Shown piece after piece: positions 57,901 to 64,000 of a DNA stretch of 64,000 nt (position 1 is its first letter; every line of letters starts with the position of its first letter). Location: NCBI GenBank assembly GCA_021464525.1, contig JADRCO010000008.1, positions 1 through 64,000 of the forward strand, in the 5' to 3' direction. The stretch is from Rhizophagus sp. LPA8_4_AMF (taxonomy: Eukaryota > Glomeromycota > Glomeromycetes > Glomerales > Glomeraceae). The position numbers and the translations under genes are program-made. The notes beneath the pieces were generated by a model, which was not told where the DNA came from, made no database searches, and worked only from the letters and a program-made list of their open reading frames with translations.

Positions 57901-59357
57901 TTAAAGTTTTAATTGATGAACTTATGAGACATGACTTGCGAAAATTATTAAAAAGCATTAGAAAACTTAAAGATGACTTAGTAAATGAAGGCAACAATTC
58001 TACGGTAGAAGAAGGCAACAATTCTAGAGTAGAAGACAACAATATAAATGAAGTTGCCGAGCGCGAAGAAAATGTTAAGAAACTTACGAAAGTGTTAAGA
58101 GAAACTAGAGAAGAATTAATAAAAATTAAAGAAGAATTATCAGAAGTTAACGATCTCTCGAAAGAATTGAAAGTTGTTAATGAACTTATAGAAAAATTAT
58201 TAAAGAATTCAAACCTAAATGATGTAAAAATCATAGAAAAATTGAGAGGAATTAACAATCTTATAGGAAAATCAATGCAAGTTGAAGATTTTACAGAAGA
58301 ATTAATAGGGATTTGTAAAAATTTAAATGGACTTGACAAATTATTAGAAGAATTGAATAAGATTAATGAATTGAAAGAAGTTATCGTTCCCGAAGAAGAA
58401 TCGAGAGAATTTAACATAGAAGAATCGAAAGAAGTTAATGAAAAGAAAGTTACCAAATTTACGGAAGGAATTGGCGAAGAATTAAATAACATTAGTAAAA
58501 ATATGAAAGGATTAAAAGAAGTTGTAAGATTTAAGGGGCGATTAAATAAAGCTGTAAACCTTATGAATAGATTAAAAGAAAAAGAACTTACGAGCGAAAA
58601 TGAACCTACGACGAGCGAAAAAGAACCTACGACGAGCAATAAAGAACTTATAAGTGAATTAGAAAAACTTGAAAACTTTAAAAAAGAATTAGAAAAACTT
58701 GAAAAATCTGAAAGCTTTAAAAAAGAATTAGAAGAAGAATTGGAAGAAGAAAATAATGAAGAAAGTAATAGAAGGGATAGTATGTGGGAAGAAGTTAAGA
58801 AAAGGTTTAGTAGACTTATAAGTTTTCAAGAGACACTCGAAGAGGAGACTGAAAAAGTGTTTGAAAGAGATCAGCCGAAGAAGAAATATCGAAAAATTTC
58901 AAAATGGTTAAGAGATTATAAAGATAATCAAATGATTGTAATAATATTCACGATATTAGCAGGAGTTGATATTTCACATTTAGAATTGCTTGGATCAAAG
59001 TTACGAATTAGAATTCCAAGTATTAACTATTTTGGTCTTGGAATTCGAAATGTTGACGTTAATTTTAATGCTAAATTATCTCCTGCAGCAAAACATAGTT
59101 TATTTTTGGGTGACGTCACTAATATTTTCATTGAAGATATTTCTACAATATTAATTCAGGTATGTAAATTATTTTTGCATTAATTTTTTATCTTTTATTA
59201 AACCAATCATTAAAATTTTATTTTATTTGTTTAATAGAGTTTTTATTTGGATCAAGTTGTATCATTTGGTTACACGCCTATATACACTATTTCAATATCT
59301 ATTATACATCTCTTTGGTAACTTATATCACATATATACATATAAACGTAATCCTTGA
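54955..59357 (+). CDS. Large receptor-like membrane protein, copy 3, nine exons
   Basis: Exons 54955-55397, 55485-55640, 55715-56409, 56500-56862, 56942-57361, 57444-57523, 57632-57741, 57854-59159 and 59238-59357 join in frame to 1,230 residues. Signal peptide MKLFFIFLLSIILLAILPVK; beta-rich ectodomain with TMDGGYAIIYPDY and GDVLILPNNTIVIPQ; a run of eight threonines in exon 3 from a CAA repeat; hydrophobic segments LLGTIALNIILLSLAYW and LFFVTFPFIVNLGFAFKVL; then a charged coiled coil much diverged from copies 1 and 2 (LEKLEKSESFKKELEEELEE); a helix IVIIFTILAGVDISHLELLG; and a C-terminal hydrophobic exon. The last exon is 39 bases shorter than in copy 1 and lacks the SSNTNTDKPND tail because of an earlier stop. 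Intron positions and phases equal those of copy 1. Confidence 0.84.
55837..55863 (+). repeat. (CAA)n microsatellite in ectodomain exon
   Basis: Nine CAA units, read as poly-threonine in the coding frame, at the point where copies 1 and 2 have PSTLP or PSTEIP. A length-variable site in the extracellular part. Confidence 0.9.
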
Positions 59358-59640
59358 ACATCAACCTGAGTAAACCCTGAATAGAAAGGTTCAAATTTTA
59401 CCAATAATTTTGTTCAAATCTCTTATTATTCGATCAATAGTTCAATACAACTTATTATTATTTGAATAAATATTTTATATACATTACATATGATAATACA
59501 AAATTGCAGATGTCCTTAAAATTTTTAATTTTCCATTTAAATTTTCTAAATACATAAATGCTATACATTATCCGCCTAAAAAAACATTGTTTCATTACGT
59601 ATTGTGTCGTTTGTTAATTAATAATACGCATGTCTGTTAC
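59358..59640. other. 3' flank of unit 3
   Basis: Matches the 3' flanks at 27277 and 44680 (gcagatgtccttaaaattttt at 59503), with more divergence than between units 1 and 2. Confidence 0.55.
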
Positions 59641-60950
59641 TTTAAAATAATATAGTGTTTTTAATGTTCGATAGGAAGCTAAAACAAAGTCCTTCAAGAA
59701 CAAAATAAAGACCATTGTCAGGAAGATCAACTCTGATCATCTGACCATCATGGGCCTTTACGTGATGATAAATATTAACCGCATATAACTTATACAATAT
59801 AATCAATGCAAAGAACTTTACCAGCAAATTGTATGCTTGATTTGAATTTTTCATTGTTTCATCTAATAAATCTTCTTTAAGAAATTTGTCAAGGACACCT
59901 TTTGTTGTTCTCAGACATTTTTAAGCGATCATGAATAGCCTTGGCAGGTGTTAAATTCTTGATGCACTCTGTATGACTTAGCTCAATATCTTTGCATTTA
60001 TGAACAATCCTCAGGTTGATCTTTCATCGTCTCTCGTCATATTTTCTCTCCTTATATACGTGATTGCTATATCAGTGTAGATAACATAATAGAGATTATT
60101 TTACCAATGAAGATCAAAATATCAAGACATCATTGAAAATGTCATTCAGAATAGTATTTATCACTTAATCCATTTCGCTAAGATTCTTTCGTTTTCCAGT
60201 TTTTTCATTAAATAAGTATGGATTATCAAGATATTTATCGATCCTAGCAACAACATTAGACATCATTAGTATTAGTCAGTTAATATAGTGAATTACATAA
60301 TTAAAAAAAATTAAGTTTAACATCTTACACATGAAAATATATGGTCGCGATTTGTCGAATCATTGGAGTATTCTTGTTCTAATATTCCCATGCATCAACA
60401 TATCAATATAGTGACCACACATCCGAGAAGGAATAAATGGATTAAACAATGGTAGTCGTATGTGTCAAAGTTAATAAACACTTACTTCTTCATCAATATT
60501 GACGATCGTTTGAATTTCACCTTCAAAAGAATTGGTAACCATGTTTTGACTTGACTAAACACTTTCTTTATATCATCCCATCCATTCTTGAACCAGATAT
60601 GCGTATCATTACAAAATTCTGAGAACAAATCTGTATCGAAGAAAGTCCTAAACTGTATTTGTAATAGTCACATTAGCAACTTTTCCATGGTGTACTATAT
60701 CGATAATGATAAATTCATACCGAATAACACTCATTGTACATGCTGTTTGCTTTCTTGCTTTTCGTTGAGACTGATTTCACTAATTCGGCAGTGTTTTTGT
60801 AAGTGCATCAATGATCCCTATAGCCATCTTTCAACTTCATGAGTCTCGTCAAAAGAGATTGTTTTGGATTTTTAATGGGTTCGTCATGTGAATCATCCTA
60901 TCCTCACTATAAATTCTTCATTGTTGCTATTTTCTTTGTTGCCTGATTCC
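59641..60950 (-). pseudogene. Decayed minus-strand gene of an unrecognised multicopy family
   Basis: Minus-strand pieces read NVVARIDKYLDNPYLFNEKT, HVKAHDGQMIRVDLPDNGLY followed by FVLEG, and WFKNGWDDIKKVFSQVK. These look like real protein, not chance, but are scattered and broken. I do not recognise the family with confidence; a large repetitive gene family of these fungi is likely. Nothing intact remains. Confidence 0.4.
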
Positions 60951-61639
60951 AATGGATTAGAAGGTTTAATATGAAAGATTTTAGGATTAGTAATAGTCTT
61001 TAACTAACGTCAATTTATCATTAATTTACCATCCCACCTAACATCATCGCACCCAAGTGGGCCACTTGTATCCGTGCTGGATCAGCGAGTAACCTTTTGT
61101 ATTAGATCATTAGATCTGTGTGTCAGCACCAGTTCCGTGGCTCAGTAAATGGCAACTGAGTAGACCTAGTCATGCACTTTCTCTTCAACTGCCTTTCCAA
61201 TAAAAAGATTTTTACTTGCCTTTTTATATCCATCGAGAAGAACCTGTACTTCCCGCTCGCTACCTTGATCAGAACCAGAAATTGCTTCGAGAGATATTAC
61301 GTAAAAATCTATTTTTCAGTCAAACAGCTCTAAATCACGCCCATTCAGAAAGTTAAGAATCCCCAGCTTTCAGGATTTATTTTGTAATATTCGGACATAA
61401 GTATTATAGAGATTATATAATACTTGGTATGAGAAGAAAAAATTTTTTTTTTAAGGGTAATGGGTAATACGGTTAATTAAGGTATATAAACTTTTTTTTT
61501 CTTCCGGGGAAAATTTTGTACAATTGTAACTATACCTTATTTTAAAATAATACAATATATATTTCTTGATATATTTATCCATATTTTCTGTTGGGAATTG
61601 AGGTATTTGACGTGGGGAAAGAGTAGATTCGATTTATGA
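60951..61639. other. Spacer, nothing recognised
   Basis: A GC-richer phrase at 61090-61190 (gtggctcagtaaatggcaac and flank) is not a tRNA that I can fold. The segment from 61430 is A/T-rich. No gene. Confidence 0.35.
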
Positions 61640-63310
61640 TCGATTGTCGCGCGTTAGCAGTTTTAAACTGATAATCTTAGTCGACGTGACCACTTACATT
61701 TTATTGGTCAATAATCGGTCATGCGGTATAAGATTCAAATTAAGAAATTTCCGCTTTCACATTATCTGTTATACCGTTATCCCAAAAAAATTTTTTACGT
61801 TATATTTCATCACTTCAAAACAAAAATATTATGTTTCTCTGTCAAATTATTTTGACTGGCGCATCCTTTTTGCTTTCATGGCCAGAGACCAGACGGTTTC
61901 TCACGAAAAGCAAGAATGGACAAATCCCGAATGGTACAAATTCTCAATAGAAAACATTCGTACATACAAAGAAACCTTCGTATTAACTTGGACTTCAACA
62001 GCCCTCCCATTATTAACCTCAATGTTACACGTCCCAAAATTCTTCTGGTCTCGTTTAATTCAAGAACCTGGTTGATTTCTGGTCTTCACGTACTAACGAC
62101 ATACATAGTTTATGGAAAAATTTTAGGAAAACACATGGACCACATTGCCCACCAATTCTTTTTGTGGAACGCTAACCTATCAATCTTAGGAGACCTCACC
62201 CGTGCCTAAATTGTGTAGTACATCGTCCAAACTACGTGGAATGATTTCAACAATATATAAATCATCTAATTCCCCAAACAAAGAAATATCCGTCTTATTA
62301 ACAAACATTCGCACCAAACCTTCTGTTATACTGCTTACAATGATTTTCTAATTCTAATTCATTCACCAATTGAACGATCTTTACCTTTTCCTAAGGTTTC
62401 AATCTACCGTACAAATTTGTTCCTGATATAATTATAGATCACTCTTTTAATTACAGATCCTGATTCGGTCTCATCAAAGTTAGGTTTAGGTTGGATCATA
62501 GATCACCCTACCAACACCATGCTTAAATTTAACGCTTCAACCGAACACTGGAGTTCCTCCACCAAAACGGAGGCTTTAGCAATATGTACCGCTTTAATTA
62601 CATGCCCAAAAGATAGTTCAGTAAAATCTTCACAGACTCAACAATGTTGCATCAACACTTCCTCATCCCTGAATAATCTGTCGATTTTAAAAATCAACAT
62701 TTGTCTCATCTGGAAAGCCATAGAACTGATAATCCTTTACCAAAGTCAAAGCTCATTCTAATGACGTCTTAAATGATGATGCCGACAAACTAGAAAAGCT
62801 TCACCGTATATTATCATCATCAACACATTATCAACAATGAATACAACTCAATTGTGATCGATAGGAATATAAGGAAAACAATGAGGTCTATTTTTAACAA
62901 TATACGATTCATCCAATTCCTAGAACATAAAAAACTTGCTTTATTAGAAATGCGTTCATCAACAACCTCATCGACTGGCCATGGACTAAAACATGGATCA
63001 CAGCCCAACAGATCGCCCAACATCACTTAAATTAGCGAAACTTATGTTATAAACTGAAATCGCTCACACAATCGCCAACTGGAGATGTTCTTAATACATA
63101 TTACCCTCAGATTATTTCGAACACTCTCACATGTTTTCACTGCAATCAAGAATTAGACTCCAGCCGCCGTTTATGGACGTGTCATCATAACGTAAGAAAT
63201 TTTCAATAAACATAAACAAATCCTTATCCAAACTCTTGAACAACAGTGTGATAATTGTTGATTTTACTCAAAGTTTCTATTGAACGCAATCCTATATTCA
63301 AATGGACATC
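61640..63310 (+). mobile_element. Decayed LINE, C-terminal ORF2 region with RNase H
   Basis: Plus-strand pieces read RDQTVSHEKQEWTNPEWYKF, VLTWTSTALPLLTSMLHVPK, then an RNase H domain: GLGWIIDHPTNTMLKFNAST, SSSTKTEALAICTALITCPK, IFTDST. Acidic residues of the RNase H core (E of TEAL, D of TDST) are visible. Several frameshifts and stops interrupt it and no 5' end, tail or target duplication was identified. It resembles the LINE at 31861-32698 in the RNase H part (GWLQDHPHTPKLEFKGS) but is a different, older copy. It ends about where the decayed membrane-protein copy begins. Confidence 0.65.
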
Positions 63311-63324
63311 AAACCTTGACGGGG

Positions 63325-64000
63325 CCTACCATCAAGAATCTATCATTGGTAGATAAGATACTGTTTGGAATTTTATAAGTAAGTGCTTTATCTTTTTAAA
63401 GTGAAATGATGTTACGTATATGCGTAGAAGAAAATTTTTTTTTTTCCTTAATAGTTCAAATGCTCAATTAACCGAAATTGAGAAATTATTTAAAATAGAA
63501 AATACAGAGTCCTACTCACGAAAAAAGAATGCGAATAATTAATGACGCCAATTAAAAAGTTAGTTCGAAAAGTATATCAAATATGTACGAAAAAATTAAA
63601 CGCATCTAGCATTGAAAGTTTGATCGACTTCAGAGTTACTTCAAAATGCTTTAAAGACGATATACTTATGATAATTTACACAAGAACTGGCTAAAGCAAT
63701 CCGTCTGTTAATTTGATGGTCGCTGGTGATTTAGATACCTTATTAAAGAATAAACTTATTACTGTTATTGGTTTTGGAGATTTTTCAAATTATTTAGATG
63801 ATGAATATATATGAATATGTAGGAATCTAATTTTTCGGATGAAATGATTTTATCTACTAAAGTTAACTGTTAATATTATTTGTTTTCTTCTTGTAAAAAT
63901 AGCCAGATGGTTGGATGAAAATTTGGATGGCTTACTCGGAATAATTGTATTAAATGCCGTATTATTGTTAATTTCTTATTGGGTAAACATACTTTTAATA
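63325..64000 (+). pseudogene. Decayed fourth copy of the membrane protein gene (runs off the window)
   Basis: Matches the end of exon 4 (ctatcattggtaga...tggaattttata then gtaagt), exon 5 in pieces (aaacgcatctagcattga; aaacttattactgttattgg; tcaaattatttagatga) and exon 6 (ccagatggttggatgaaaat through tcttattgggtaaac). Several deletions and frame changes break exon 5. Copies of exons 1-3 and of the secreted protein gene are absent, replaced by LINE sequence upstream. The array may continue beyond 64000. Confidence 0.78.

Larger units (their letters stand above)
50095..59640. repeat. Repeat unit 3 (divergent secreted/membrane gene pair)
   Basis: Begins at cttaaaaatatttatcagga, matching 35650, and ends near attaataatacgcatgtctg, matching 27536. 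It contains intact copies of both genes. Unit-specific insertions are at 51222-51750 and 52401-52480. Confidence 0.8.

Noticed and set aside
61090-61190. tRNA or tRNA-derived SINE
   Set aside because: The phrase gtggctcagtaaatgg recalls an A box, but no matching B box or cloverleaf could be built.
1-64000. CRISPR arrays, bacterial operons, integrons
   Set aside because: No regularly spaced direct repeats with unique spacers; spliced genes show the DNA is eukaryotic.
1-64000. LTR retroelements, Polintons or other virus-derived copies
   Set aside because: No long terminal direct repeats, protease, integrase, capsid or polymerase B signatures were seen; reverse-transcribing relics here are LINE-type RNase H fragments.

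Overview
The window is very AT-rich eukaryotic DNA with long A/T tracts. Its genes have short introns with GT-AG borders (typically gtaagt or gtatgt donors and tttag acceptors). Large lineage-specific gene families and many small transposon relics complete the picture. Together with the style of the proteins (a WD-like ion channel, ubiquitin-like repeats, an RBR ligase, RNase H-bearing LINEs), this points to an arbuscular mycorrhizal fungus (Glomeromycotina, Rhizophagus-like). The organism is an inference; no ribosomal marker was found.

Layout. 1.1-5.3 kb: a nine-exon gene for a beta-propeller-like plus TRP-like channel protein. 5.3-13 kb: relic-rich DNA with a membrane-protein gene interrupted by a pogo-type MITE, a deleted hAT element with an 8-bp target duplication and a residual hATC domain, other MITEs, and a 52-residue membrane microprotein. 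13-17.7 kb: two tandemly duplicated tandem-ubiquitin-like genes on the minus strand, the second divergent from a four-exon RBR-type (RING-IBR-RING) E3 ligase gene.

17.7-59.6 kb: the core of the window is a unit of about 9.5-10 kb present three times (about 17.7-27.7, 35.6-45.2 and 50.1-59.6 kb), with a decayed fourth copy entering at 63.3 kb and scattered fragments. Each unit carries a divergent gene pair: a small secreted cysteine-containing protein with Kex2-type processing sites (minus strand) and a nine-exon gene for a membrane protein of about 1,230-1,290 residues (plus strand). The membrane protein has a signal peptide, a beta-rich N-glycosylatable ectodomain, membrane segments, a fast-diverging coiled coil and C-terminal membrane segments. 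Copies 1 and 3 of the large gene read through; copy 2 is broken. All three small secreted proteins are intact. A broken RBR copy lies upstream of unit 3, so the ancestral unit may have included the RBR gene.

The spacers between units hold relics: a Helitron-like element, a 5'-truncated LINE with a 14-bp target duplication nested in an inverted-repeat element, hAT-type MITEs, a transposase-like remnant and a second LINE relic.

The most interesting system is the repeated divergent pair: a processed secreted protein facing a large receptor-like membrane protein from a shared intergenic region, with variable coiled coil and repeats. A ligand-receptor or self-recognition role is a hypothesis only.
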